Assembly (NCBI GenBank): GCA_012845835.1
Contig: JABAKD010000023.1
Span: 5,438,137 to 5,502,136, forward strand
DNA length: 64,000 nucleotides
Source of the DNA: Undaria pinnatifida
Taxonomy: Eukaryota > Sar > Phaeophyceae > Laminariales > Alariaceae
Direction: 5' to 3'
The translations under genes and the position numbers were made by a program. A model generated the notes under the pieces. It had not been told where the DNA came from. It ran no database searches and saw nothing but the letters and a program-made list of their open reading frames with translations. Positions 1 to 12,286 of the stretch are shown here, piece after piece. The stretch's first letter is position 1, and each line of letters starts with the position of its first letter.

Positions 1-968
1 GTAGACTTACCAGGTACACGGAAAGCGGAACGTACACGCACGGCTGACGGGGCTGAGAGTAACGCGTGCTCGTCAACCAATTTCTATCTTCGCCTGTCGC
101 TACACTCAGCTCGCATGCAGCAGTACGAGGTGTAGGACACTGAATAAGAAACCTACGAGCGGACCAGGCTGGGTTTCTTATTTGGGTGAGTCCTACGGTA
201 CACAAACTACAGAATATTTACCGAGGTACGTCGTACGGCTCCAGGGTTTTCTTGTATTCCTGTTATTAATAGACAGCGTGCCGTTCATATTTGACTACCC
301 TGTTTCTTAGTAGATCCCCCCTACTTGTGAACAGTTTTAGTTTGGGGTACTCATGTATTCTAGAGCTAGCGTTTTCTACCAGTAAACCGGTGTCCCAGAC
401 AAGCAAGGCCCACGCGGGTGCTATGCTGCTGTACCAACATACGTTGAGTACGCATCGCAAGGGCGGCGACATGTTGTGCAACTCACCTGCTTCCGGTCTT
501 GCGTCTTTTGCTCATTCCGCTTTTAAAATTTGGTCTATCTCCACCTTCCGGAGGTGATCGACCAGCCTCTCTCGTCCCACTCTATGACGCCAGTAAGCAA
601 GGCGGGGGCTGCACAGCAGCAGGTCTTTCATCAGGAAGGATGGTGCTCATCACTGTTGCTCACTCCCCACTCCCGCAACCCGCAATCCAAAATCGAAACC
701 AAGGAGTGCGATGTATTTCGAGGCGTTACTTCGAATGGTATCGGGGACAGAGCAACGTGACTTAGTTTTTGGGTTCTTGTGTTTTGAGAGCTGTGAGTTC
801 GCCATTTGAAGATCCAGTCCGACCGTCACATGATCACATGCAATCTGGCCTGCTCGATCCTTGCTATCAAAAGGTTGAGACAGCGTACAGGAGGCGAGGT
901 GCGCAAACGACGTAAGGTCGGCAGGTGAGGTTGTAGCACAACTCTTGGCCCACCTCGCTATCATCAGC
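1..968. other. No recognised gene
   Basis: I see no protein family, RNA gene or strong repeat match in this stretch. Short ORFs up to about 100 codons occur in several frames, but none shows a domain or a convincing exon structure. One copy of the recurrent 9-mer TACCAGGTA lies at 8-16. Confidence 0.5.
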
Positions 969-1741
<773 letters not shown>

Positions 1742-1878
1742 CTCACATTAACTCGTATAATAATCAAGTCCGTGGTCACAGGACAGGCTTCAGTCACTCT
1801 GGAGCTGAGGAATACCCCGGGGAAAAACACAAACAAACTAGTCTAAAGGTGGTACACGCATATTATAAAAATGGGAAC

Positions 1879-1987
1879 ACACTCCAGCTGTGAGATCGAA
1901 TAACTTGTCGAAACTCATCTTTGCAAGCTACGTGTGATACTCCGATCGCGCGTATTACGGGTTGTGCGTCCTCATTAAGGATATATC
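1879..1987 (-). repeat. B-repeat 3' fragment
   Basis: Read on the minus strand this matches the 3' part of the B repeat seen at 11.5-11.7 kb and 55.4-55.7 kb. It includes the words cgcgcgatcggagtatca and gatgagtttcgac and the terminal ctcacagctggagtg. Only about 110 bp of the family is present. Confidence 0.8.
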
Positions 1988-2109
1988 ACAGCTGACGCAA
2001 TTAATTCACGCCTCCACCGCATAGGTAGCCAAGTAGTACTCTGTTTCAAATAATAAATATTGCCCCCGATGGGACCTTCGCGTGGATATCTGCTGCTGTC
2101 TGTACTGCT

Positions 2110-2218
2110 AACAGGGTAAAATAAAAGTTTAGGATGGATTTTTTCTTTAGGATGGGATTTTTTTTTTTTCGTCGAGAAATCGTCAAAAACATTTCTGACC
2201 GAACATTTTTTCGCCCAC
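2110..2218 (+). repeat. Left member of ~110-bp inverted pair
   Basis: This segment starts AACAGGGTAAAAT and recurs in reverse complement at 9941-10062, which ends ATTTTACCCTGTT. Both share two taggatgg words around a T-rich run and the word cgagaaatcgtcaaaaaca. Both outer ends are flanked by the same four bases, tgct. It may be a terminal inverted repeat of one 7.95-kb element or simply one of two inverted dispersed copies. Confidence 0.75.
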
Positions 2219-2384
2219 TTCTTAGTCGTCATTGGGTAAAGGATTAGAGGCGCGCCGAACGTGAAAAGCTCATGTGGCTCTGCGTACATCTGAGGATATG
2301 CCGGCGTTGTGGTTTCGTGGGCTTTTTTTTGTGGTCATTTTTACGAAAAGAAATGAAATGAAAAAGGTAACAACAGTAGTAAAA

Positions 2385-2471
2385 AATGTATGTATTGTGT
2401 CACGTCAGATAAGAAGTTATATCAAAATAATGTATGTATTGTTTCCCGTCAGATAAGAAGATTTAATTATA
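2385..2471 (+). repeat. 44-bp tandem duplication
   Basis: Two adjacent copies with a 44-bp period begin aatgtatgtattgt and contain gtcagataagaag. They differ at a few positions. I see no function. Confidence 0.85.
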
Positions 2472-2990
2472 TCAACAGCAGTGATCATAAGCCCCCCTCC
2501 TCTCGCCCCCAAGACGAACAACAACAACCACAACCACCACGATCACGTGGGTCACAGGTATACCATGACCTGTGATGCTGAATGATGCTTTTCTATAACA
2601 CTTAATTGTACTGGTAGCTCATTCCCCTGATCACCAAAAACTAGTATTAATATTAATACTATACATATAGTAGTATGATGATATGTGTATGTTAACCCGT
2701 TGGCTTACTCTTTCGCGCCGCTCTTTTCATATCATATGGAGATGGCAGCAACCAAAAAAAACAAAACAACGACTGGCATTCCTGTTATATTCAGGTATGT
2801 TCACCAAAACAACAACAAACAGCTGCTGTGGTTCCTGGGTATGGAGCACACTCACCCGTGACAGTCTCTAAGCAGGGGGCTCGTCCCCCCTCCCTGGCTC
2901 CTATGGTGGTATATACAAGGTAACCACTACTTATCTTTACGTTCCATAATAATATGGTCGATCCTTGTAATAGCATCCACATATTATGCC

Positions 2991-3296
2991 GGTCGCCTCG
3001 GTGGCGTGTCAGGTTATCCTCGAGCCTGGTATAGGTCAGTTTCGTGAGTTCAAATCCCCCCTAGTGCACACGTACTCACTTGAATAAATTCGTGGGGACT
3101 CTTCTTGAGCACAAAATGACTTGCAGAAAGCGCAAGAGCGTGAATTAGCTAACACTCGATGGAAAATCGACGAGCAGTGGGATTGCTGAACCCTCTGCGC
3201 GATAAAATTCAAGGTAAGAACTTGGGGGGAGAAGGGACGACACCTGTGACCACGGGTTGTCCAGAAGCTGGAAGGCAGATGTGAAAAAAAAAAAAA
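2991..3296 (+). mobile_element. tRNA-derived SINE copy 1 (full length)
   Basis: The element opens with a tRNA-like head (ggtcgcctcggtggcg) and has a Pol III B-box-like word (gagttcaaatcccc) about 60 bp in. A conserved body contains gcagtgggattgctgaaccc, and the copy ends with gacacctgtgaccac, tgtccagaagctggaa and an A-run. Eight other full or partial copies lie in this window. Head, B box and A-rich 3' end are what is expected of a SINE moved by LINE machinery. No tRNA fold is intact, so it is not a functional tRNA gene. Confidence 0.85.
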
Positions 3297-3541
3297 TACT
3301 TCGTTGACCGCCAGGCAATCCGTTCCCCTTCGATGTGGAACATACCATGACCTCCACCACCCTCACCGACAACTACCAGTGATACGTACGAGGTATACAT
3401 ACATAATAACCATATACTCAAAGTATATACACACCCACGTAATGCGACAGTAAAACAATAAAATAAATGTTAGAGCTTAGACTATATCCACAGTATTATT
3501 CCTGTCCGACCCCATATACAAAAACAAACAGAAAGAGACTC

Positions 3542-3592
3542 CCGCCCGCGCTTCACCGCCGCCCGCGCTTCACCGCCGCCCGCGCTTCACCG
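3542..3592 (+). repeat. 17-bp GC-rich tandem repeat, 3 copies
   Basis: Three perfect copies of ccgcccgcgcttcaccg stand in a row, followed by a partial fourth. This small minisatellite lies in otherwise unassigned sequence. Confidence 0.9.
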
Positions 3593-4233
3593 CCCCCCGC
3601 TCGTCCTTTGCGCCGGGCGCGCTTGTTGGTGCTGTAGTATCACTACACACCACCAGTACACACCAGAACATAAATCGGATTCGCCTATTCTCTACTCCTC
3701 ACATATTTTCTAGAACGTTTGTATCGTAGACAAAGTTTATCTACGCTCGTACCAAGCACATCGCAACCACCATTTGTACTGCATATATATTCGTTACATA
3801 TGTACAGTATATATGGCACAATGTGCCCTCTTTATCACGCTATTTCCTGATACCCCCCAGCGGTCTTTCCTGCCCTTTTCCGGATAAATTTGATTTCCAT
3901 ATTATTATAGTCCAAAACTTGTCGACATTTACTTGGCAATGCGCTATTGCCCGTTCCAAATTGGTTAAGGAAGGGCGCCACGCTCTCGAACCCTGCTTCC
4001 CAGGTCTTTCCCTGCATCAGTCGCCGATAGCCCCCATACATGAGAAAAATGGCATGGTATCAAAAATACTGCAAAATTCAAAAGTCGCAATTGCCCCAAC
4101 TCTTCAGCTCCACGGTGGGATGGTCGCCAAACTTGATGGTAGTACAACTACGATTCTCCCGAAAGAGTACGAAGGCCCCCTGAGTCCTCTCCAGATCCCC
4201 GCTGTAGACCCCACGAGCACTTAATATCTTGCA

Positions 4234-4350
4234 GGAAACCCTCTGCGGCGATAATAAATGAGGGCACGTACCGGGAGGGGGGGCGGGGGGGGGGGGGGGG
4301 GCGTCACCTGTGACCGTTGCTTGTCCAGAAGCTGGGAAGAAAAAGGATGA
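4234..4350 (+). mobile_element. SINE copy 2 (3' fragment)
   Basis: Only the 3' half of the SINE is present: ccctctgcggcgataa, an expanded G-run at about 4275-4301, then cacctgtgaccg and tgtccagaagctggga followed by an A-rich tail. The head and B box are missing, consistent with 5' truncation or decay. Confidence 0.8.
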
Positions 4351-7300
4351 GATTTAAAAACAAAACAAAAACTCTTACAGCGTACATCTTGAAGTATGAT
4401 ATATAGGGGTGGCAGGCGAAGAAGAGGAGAGCTGTCCAAGTATAAACGATACAACAAATACACGAGCAATGTGCTGTATGTAGTACTCATACCGTGTTTT
4501 TAGTGCTCGCTGTGCCCAGTATATACTAGACCAGTTTAAAAAGTAGCCGGCAAGTATCATCTATATTGTTGTGGTGTTCCCATTGGCCTTCTTGTCTTGT
4601 GCATACTAAACCATTTGGTAGAAGTTTTAAAGGTGGTTAAGCTCCGAACGAGGAACATGGTATACCACCAGGTACGTGGTTTTCACAAGTTAGTAGCTCC
4701 TCGTTCCTCTGTACAGCAGGATGGACGGGAGTCTAACCCTTTTACAACTGCAATCGTCGTTTGGGGACAAGATGCCAACAAATAATGTGGGAGCTCTACT
4801 GGGGCTAACGTCGTGTCATCTTAAAAAAAACATGCAAAAGGAAAAAAAGAAAAAAACAGAGCGTGCATTGGCCCCCGCAAAAACAGAGCGTGCAGGGTAT
4901 CAGTGTTCGACACTGCTCACCATGCGAGTACTCGCAGTATAACCGCTCATACTGCGTTCTTCTCAAGTATGTCGGGGTTCACTACTGTGGATACTACCCG
5001 TACTTGCAGTATTTGGGGTTGTATATTGCTTATACTGCCAGGACTGTCAGCAATTCGGCCGTTAATGTTGATAGTGCATGAAGTATTCGCAGTACTAAAA
5101 TACTTTCAAAAGCTCCCATTACTTGCAGAGGGAGAAGCATGCAGGGAGAATCGGCAAAACAGCGTTTGTTTTCTTTTTCGCCGTCCGACAAAACTCACGA
5201 TCCGATATGTTCTCATGAACACACGATTTTCCAAATCGGAGCGAACAGCTGTGAGAATCACACGTACATGTGTGGAGAATCGAAAGGCGACAAGCGACAA
5301 GCGACAAGCGACAAGCGACATATGACAAGGCTTTGAGTGACACTAGCGTACACTGTACTCCAGTACGGTACATAAGGTGGTAGCATCTGCATTTTATGAG
5401 GTTCTTCTGTTGAGGAGCTCCATGCCCCACACAACAAGCTAACTGCCCATGAGACAAAACAAAAGTGGGAACCACGCACACACTGCTTGTACGATTACGA
5501 ACGAACACAGTAAAACTTGCCTTTTATTTGTCCTCATGAAGAGAGTTAGCTATCCGACCGCAACCATCTGCCCACCAAGCGGCTGATATTAGATGTATAT
5601 CGACATCCTCTCCGTCACGTCTATTCGCCAATAGTAAGATTTCGGAGCCCGCTTTCCGCAACCTTCCGAAACAGTGGTAGAACGAAGAGAGCTTGCACCC
5701 TGTCACCTGACCCCAGCACCAGCAAACATAATTACAACAACGGTGGCACGGGGTCAGACGCACATCAATCACGCCTACGCGCGTACGGTGCCGGACAATG
5801 GACACTCACAAGAAACAGAAATACTGACACACACTGCGTCTCATATTAGGGAGAGGGTGTTTCTACACAAACATCAGTATAAACGCTGTCGGGGTTTTTT
5901 GTTCCTGCTAATATCATCTGCTTCCCTATTTCTTGTTGCTTACTACAGCAGTAAGTGTCATGTAATGTATCCTTCAACAAGCATAAACGGGCACAGGCAC
6001 ACGGATCACTGGTGTTCATGAGTTTCCGAAGCACATGTTCGGTGGGGCGTCCTTGCCAATCTTGCTCAACGCCTGGGTGCCTGGTATCATTGTGGTCTCA
6101 ACGATCCCTTTCGATATTCGGATGATTGCCCTTGAGAACTCCTGAAGACAAACAGGTCGCTCGTGCTAGCTATGTAGGGCTTGGCATGGTACGGTTCCAC
6201 AAAACCGTTTGCAGTCTACCTCTGCTGACAAGCCCGCGAAGCGATGCTTCTCGGCTTGGCGATGCTCAGTGTGGTGGGGTGTGAGTAGCTAGTTGTGAGT
6301 TGTCTTGTGTCTTCCTCGCCGACGCGACCTACGCGGCGCATTTTTATTTTACGTTATATTTTGAAATTTACACTTGTTTTTAACACGGCTTGTCTATTCG
6401 TACACTTTTTATTATTATAGAAAGCTCGATGCCCGACGCTGCCAGGTATCGGTACGAACTATCCATGGTCAGGCACAGGGATCGCTGCTTCCTTGGCGAA
6501 CATGGTGCAGCCATGAGCGAAGCAGCACTGCTGTCTCTCTCGTTTATGTTATATGGTCTCCTCTTGGGCTGTCCTTCTTACGAAGGAGGAGCAACACCCA
6601 GCGTACCCGGCGTAATACACACAATACATGCCATCAGAAACCTACGGAAAAGGTACAACAAAGGCTCTGTTGCAAACAATGTAAACGGGGTGTGTGGCGT
6701 CTGCAATACATTTCGACGCAAACGCGTGTGGGCAGAAATGTTACGGGCACTTGATGGGCTCCGTTTGCATTTTTCAAAAACATTTGAGGGTCGCAGCAGT
6801 TCAAAAATATACATAAAAAAGAAATCGGACACAGGATACGAGAATTTTTTTGTTCGAAAATAGAAATGTTTATACCAGTTTGAAATCAAGAATGCTTTCT
6901 TTATAATATGTACACCGCAGTACGCATCCACACACATACATATCAATGTTTCAAGGATCTCTGCGCTCCAAAAACATTTCGGACCAAACGCGTTTGCACG
7001 TAAAACTAAATTGAAGCTTTCGACCTTCAGTTATATTTCTTCGTGCTTGGTATTCACACGACGACACATCCAGTTGACTAAACCCAAGTCCCCAGTCAGC
7101 CTGGTCGCAGACGGCTATGGGAAGGATCAGCGAAGCCTACGGGCGAAACACACACGCAAAAGCGGGGTTTGAAATGCGTGCGTGGCTCGCCAACTCTAGC
7201 GATGAGCCGATTATTGGGAGCTGTGACCGAGCCTGTATACTTCTTACTGGGTGGTTGGCATTGGTAGTGCTGAAGGCGGTGACAGCATCGGCTGCAACAG

Positions 7301-7461
7301 ATAAGATACCGCGGTACTCAGGTATATGCACTCCTTGCCTCGCTTGCTATCCCAAGCCTCCGGGATTATCTCACCCACAGCCCCTTGATTCTATCTACGC
7401 CCTGTTCACGCACGCGAGAATCAGACGATGCACTTGGCGGCGTACTGCTGCTTTCTCGGAT
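4351..7461. other. 3.1 kb without a recognised gene
   Basis: I find no domain or reliable exon here. A 144-codon plus-strand frame from an ATG at 6429 to 6863 has no recognisable motif and no support beyond its length. Around 4928, 5001 and 5083 the words tactcgcagtat, gtacttgcagtat and gtattcgcagtac recur at 73-82 bp spacing, possibly an old tandem repeat. A heptamer array lies at 5287-5320. Confidence 0.4.
5287..5320 (+). repeat. GCGACAA heptamer array
   Basis: Four perfect GCGACAA units are followed by a partial fifth. Confidence 0.9.
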
Positions 7462-8515
7462 TGTTTTTCATGGTATTGAAAAATGCCCATACTCACACAC
7501 GATTTGTATATTGTCATTGGAGTTCCGCGACCGAGCCTTAGATCCTATGGTAGGCCATTATTAGTGCGTGAGGAGGAGAGCAACGAACAGCTGTAGCAAG
7601 TGCGCTATCCAGCTTGAACAAACGTTTGCCGTCGTTTACGCACCAAGCCTCATGTCTGAATCTTCTCATCTGCAGGTTTCCTATCTAAAGCTCTGTATAC
7701 GCTGCTACACGCACGTGATACCTGGTAGTCTTGTACCAGGTATGTATGGCACGCGCATGTGTTGTGTTATTTTTGTGAGGTCAGCTACGTACAAAAAAAA
7801 AACGCTCACTCGAGCTCACGTTACTCCTACGCGTACGAGCACTATTCGTGAGCCTACAGTACATCAATAACGGTGCACGTCTACGTTGGACTCGTGTTCT
7901 ACTGCTGCTACTCCGCTGCTGCTGCTGCTCCTGCTGCTGCTGCTGCTGCTGCTGCTGATGCTGCTGCTACTATGAATACGGCGGAACATCGTTGTTAAGA
8001 CAAGGAGATGCTCTTCGGCTTAATTGCTATGGTATCGAAAAATGCCGATATATCCAGATACACCCAGCACTCGATCAGCTTTAAAAATATGCGTCGTCTG
8101 TTGTAGTGTACTACTCTGTACGTCGGCGGCTGGCTGTCGTTTTTCGAAATAAGTTGGAACAACGTTTGTGCCTTGCATGGTATCGCAAGCCTTATGTCTG
8201 TAACTGCTCTGAAGCTGTGTAACGCACGTGATAATCTTGTACCTGGTACGAGTATGTACGTGCTATTTTCGTGCAGCAAATTGCTACTACTACTGCTGTC
8301 TGTACTACAATGCCAGCTACGACGAAAGTACAAAGAAATGTAAATATTACTTCTCATGTTGCTCCTACCCGTACGAGTACGACTGGTATTATTGATGAAG
8401 CAACTCTGTATCGGCAGCGGTTCATGTCTACGTTGGGCTCGTGTACTTCCGCTTCTGTACACTCTGCTGCTGCTATGAATACGCAGAGCATCTGTCCGGC
8501 TTAATTTTCATGGCA
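7462..8515 (+). repeat. Diverged ~0.5-kb tandem duplication
   Basis: Three anchor words mark unit boundaries: tggtattgaaaaatgcc at 7471, tggtatcgaaaaatgcc at 8030 and tggcatcgaaaaaatgcc at 8511. The spacings are 559 and 481 bp. The first two units share further words in the same order, including aagcct(c/t)atgtctg, gcacgtgata, a TACCTGGTA motif, gctcctac or ctcctac before cgtacgag, and cgtctacgttgg or tctacgttggg. The first unit is longer mainly because of a CTG/CTC-rich microsatellite at about 7895-7973. Confidence 0.75.
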
Positions 8516-9680
8516 TCGAAAAAATGCCGGTATGTATGATACGGCACTCGATTCAGTTTCTGTATACAACAGCAGCAGTACGTAATTGACTGCTGCCGTG
8601 TCAGGTGTGATCAGCGTGCTAGTATACCTCTCGGTACGAATTTCGGACCCGATTCCCACCAAAACTACGTGCAAGTACTGGTTGCTGGGGGGCACAAAAC
8701 GCCAAGCGATCCGTCGAAGCTCATATTTACAAGTTTGTCGAGGTACTGCGATTGCGCGCGCTACCGGGTGTGTAGTGTGCCTTTACGGAGCATATACAGT
8801 ACGTCGGTAACACTCCTGAGCTATTACAGTTCCAGAGGGCCCACAGGATGATTCAGCAAAGGCGGTCAGCCTGCACCCCCTTTGCGCGCGACAAAATCAT
8901 CTCGGAACTACAGCCAACAGCAGCAGCAGTAGAAAGTCCTCGAGGATGCCAGACTGGTTGACTGGACATTCGACAAGCACGCGACAAGGGTGAAACTAGA
9001 AAGGACAAACACTATCTATCTGGAGCCACCAAGCCACTGGCTCGGACGTAGTACTTGTTGCGTGGCTGGCGATTATGGGATTTGCACATACGGACGTGCG
9101 TCCCGCCATGGCTGGCCGGTGACCCCTGCGAATAAGAGTGTCTCAAAGCCTTGTTCGTTAAAAATAGAGTTTTACCGAGGTGAGAGGCGACCGATCCAAC
9201 CTGAGAGACGTGCCTCACCTTTTACAGACCCTGATCTCGATCGCATCGATGAGGATGTATAGCGAAACTTCCTGAACGCAGGCTGTTCTCCATTCCTCCA
9301 TCACGGTTAGCCGTGAATAACACGTGAGCTGATAGACTCCTCTACTCCTGATAATGCACCACTCGAGCACTCGCATCTCCCGCGATCGAAATGCGATATG
9401 AACCAAGAACCGAGAACCAAAAGCTAGAAAGGTTTCGCAGCTAGTTGGCGTTCTAGTTCTGCCTTAAAGATTAAAAACAATATTTTGGCTGCGACGCGCT
9501 TGACAAAATCATTTCCCACTCCCGGTTTCTCTCCTCCTCCACAGACGGCTACGGACCAGCACGCCGGCGGCCGCTTGTAGCTGCTGGACATTATACATAC
9601 ATTATACGCGACCTTGATGAGGCAGCCATGTCAATTTTCGTTCATCGGCCATACACAGGTGGTTGGTGGCGTCATATAAT
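8516..9680. other. No recognised gene
   Basis: This stretch has no protein family, RNA gene or clear repeat match. Short ORFs up to 90 codons exist but have no motif. Confidence 0.45.
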
Positions 9681-9758
9681 AATACGCGCGATCGAAATAT
9701 CACACACAGCTTGCATAGATGAGTTCGACAAAATATTCGATCTCAGCTGGAGTCAATT
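9681..9758 (+). repeat. B-repeat 3' fragment
   Basis: It matches the 3' end of the B family: aatacgcgcgatcg, cacacagcttgca, gatgagttcgac and ctcagctggagt. The fragment is 78 bp and diverged. Confidence 0.7.
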
Positions 9759-9940
9759 TAAATTTTCATAATAATAATATCAGTATAGAATGTGACTGCT
9801 GTGCACTGCCTTGTGTTTTAACTATTTTTATAGATGCTGGCTTGATGCAGACACAGAAGCATCGGATCTACCGTGTTTATCCCTAGATGCACGCAGAGGC
9901 ACAATAGCATTTTGAGCTTGGCAACGATGACTAGTAGATA

Positions 9941-10062
9941 GTGGGCAAAATATGTTCGGTCGGGAACCCCCGGTCGGAAATGTTTTTGACGATTTCTCGA
10001 CGAAAAAAAAAAAAACCCATCCTAAAGAAAAAATCCATCCTAAACTTTTATTTTACCCTGTT
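9941..10062 (-). repeat. Right member of ~110-bp inverted pair
   Basis: This is the reverse complement of 2110-2218. It carries an extra ~14 bp that duplicates part of ggtcggg..ccggtcgg near its inner end. The outer end ATTTTACCCTGTT is followed by tgct, the same four bases that precede the left member. Confidence 0.75.
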
Positions 10063-10507
10063 TGCTGCTGCCGCCCCGTTGTTTTGTTGTTCGAGTGTTT
10101 TTGGCGGGGGACGGGGGTTACATCGTGCGGAAGATTTGCAATGCGTTGGTCATGAGGTCGCGTGCACGAAACGTATAAAGCGACCGTAAAACTGAAAGAA
10201 CCCAAGCTTGCGCTTTCTTGCCGACCTACTAAGCCAGGGCTCACACGGAGCTCGCGTCGCAATCACTCTCGGCGAGGAGGGCGGTCCTTGCCATCGGTGT
10301 CGACATGTCGATGGCCGCGCGACAACCATCGTTTTGATTGTTTTCGTCGCGACTCCCTCCAAAATGCCTAGCTTTTCAAACTCCTTCAGAGGTTGAGGGG
10401 TTGAGGAAAGCGGATTAGAGCTCCGCTCCAGGGACTCCATCTCTATCCACTCTGAAGCGGGTGAGAGGGTGACGAAAGAAGAGTTATCTGGTATACAAGA
10501 GCTCCGC

Positions 10508-10535
10508 ATGGGTGCCGGCGTTCGCCGGCACCCAT
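10508..10535. repeat. Perfect 28-bp palindrome
   Basis: Two 13-bp arms, atgggtgccggcg and its exact complement, are separated by two T bases. It could extrude as a hairpin. It lies in a 155-codon minus-strand open frame (10617-10150) that I do not recognise. Confidence 0.9.
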
Positions 10536-10796
10536 TCTCCGGGTAGGGCAGGGCAGCACTTCGACTTGTTCGATTCCATATTCGATAAAGAGTAAAAGCC
10601 GTTACCACACAACACATAGTCTACTCGTGTAGAACGTAAAGTAATGCCAAGAGATATGTATATTCTAACACTGGACTACTTACTACTTCTTTCGTTCCCT
10701 CCGTTTCTCCGTTTTTTTGCGTGAATCCGTTTCCGAGCTTCATCGTATATATACAAATATCGAAATCCGCCAGATTAATATAAACTTCACGTACAG

Positions 10797-11682
10797 GATA
10801 TCACCTCATTATCTTTCGAGAGCCATCCATGCCGCTGCTTCCCCCCCCCCCCCCGCCCCGAACGCCCCCTTCTTCCCCATCACCCGCACTATCGCCTAGA
10901 CCTAGCACCACACGTATAACAAACCCCTCACCTAAAACCCTTCCTTCCCCCCCCCCCCCCCCTCCCCGCCCCCCCGCCCCCCCGCCCCTCCCGCCCCCCC
11001 CCGCCCCCTCCCCCCCCCCCCCCCCACCCCCGCCCCCCCCGCCCCCACCCCCCACCTCCCCCCCCTCCCCCCCAACCCATCCCAACCCCACCCCCTCGAA
11101 CACTTCACCCTCTCTCTACTCACAGATTCTACGACTTACCCCAGGATATAATGTCAAACTGATGCATTACTTTCAAAACCGTCACATTTATCCCCTCAAA
11201 ATAATGTATAGTTTCCACGCACATATTGAGCTGCCCCCCCCGGCCCCCCCCCCGCCCCCCCCCCCCCCCCCCAAATAATAAATTGGCGCATTTTTTTTTT
11301 TCTTTTTTTTTTTCTCTTTCTTCCAAGACCGTCAGATTTATCCCCTTGAAAGGATTTATAGCTTACATGCACAAATTGCCCCCCCTTCGACCCCCCTCAC
11401 CGGTTATTCGACTTACAAGATTCACTTGATAAAATGATACATTTCCCTCCACAGCTGTCAGATTTTGTCCCCCTCAGAAACGGGTTTTATAGTTTCCGCG
11501 CACAGACTGACTAAAATCACCCTGTTGACCCTGATAGCTACACTGTAGTTGTAAGGGGAGTCGCCGACCTATATCCTTAATGAGGACACACAACTCGTAA
11601 TACGCGCGATCGGAGTATCACACACAGCTTGCAAAGATGAGTTTCGACGAAATCTTCGATCTCACAGCTAGAGTGTATTTTC
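10797..11682 (+). repeat. B repeat, near-complete copy 1
   Basis: The copy opens with tcacctcattatctttcgag and has long C-rich tracts at about 10840-10860, 10940-11080 and 11230-11275. It then has three diverged modules of the form gtca(c/g)atttatcccc, a (t)atag block and gcacatattgagctg or similar, and ends in atatccttaatgaggacac, cgcgcgatcggagtatca and ctcacagct.gagtg. The same order occurs at 54864-55662 and 58690-59680. I find no coding capacity. The long proline-rich frames here are C-tract artefacts. Confidence 0.8.
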
Positions 11683-11924
11683 ATTTTTTATACTATAGTC
11701 TACACCTCGATCGGATAAATCCGAGCCCACACGCAGACTGACTCTCTAGTCTGGGCACGAAGAGACGTTTCGAGTGCGTTTCTTGACATTACGACTCAAC
11801 CAAGCATCCAGGGCCAGCAGAGGGATGGCCAAATGTATGTTGCATGTTCTCTGCGGTACGTAGCAACTGACAGGCGCAATGAGCCAGCTTCTGCTACTAC
11901 ATGCACGATACCAAATACAATACT

Positions 11925-12016
11925 TCGAAGTACGCGCGATCGGAGTATCACACACAGCTAGCTTGCAAATATGAGTTCTGACAAAATCTTTGATCTCACA
12001 GCAGCTGGAGTGTAAT
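11925..12016 (+). repeat. B-repeat 3' fragment, plus strand
   Basis: It matches the terminal 90 bp of B (gtacgcgcgatcggag to agctggagtgtaatta). The next feature is the same family in reverse, so together they form a close inverted repeat with a loop of about 25 bp. Confidence 0.8.
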
Positions 12017-12038
12017 TATAGTCTATTTTAACAAAAAA

Positions 12039-12286
12039 CTGAAAATACACTCCTCCAGCTGTGAGATCGAAGATTTTGTCGAAACTCATCTTTGCAAGCT
12101 GTGTGTGATACTCCGATCGCGCGTATTACGGGTTGTGTGTCCTCATTAAAGATATAGGCCGGCGACTCCCCTTACAACTACAGTGTAGCTATCGGGGTCA
12201 ACAGGGTGATGTTAGTCAGTCTGTGCGCGGAAACTATAAAACCCGTTTCTGAGGGGGACACAATCTGACGGCTGTAGAAGGAAATG
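12039..12286 (-). repeat. B-repeat 3' half, minus strand
   Basis: It is the reverse complement of the last ~230 bp of B copy 1, including the gttgaccc...atagctacactgtag and ggggagtcgcc words. With B copy 1 at 11455-11680 it forms an inverted repeat spaced by about 360 bp. Confidence 0.85.

Noticed and set aside
6429..6863. A 144-codon ATG frame
   Set aside because: It has no domain, no membrane span and no splice support, and frames of this size occur by chance in 64 kb read in six frames.
10801..11278. Proline-rich and glycine-rich frames of 100-149 codons
   Set aside because: They are translations of the C-tracts of the B repeat. The tracts vary in length between copies, so no frame is conserved.
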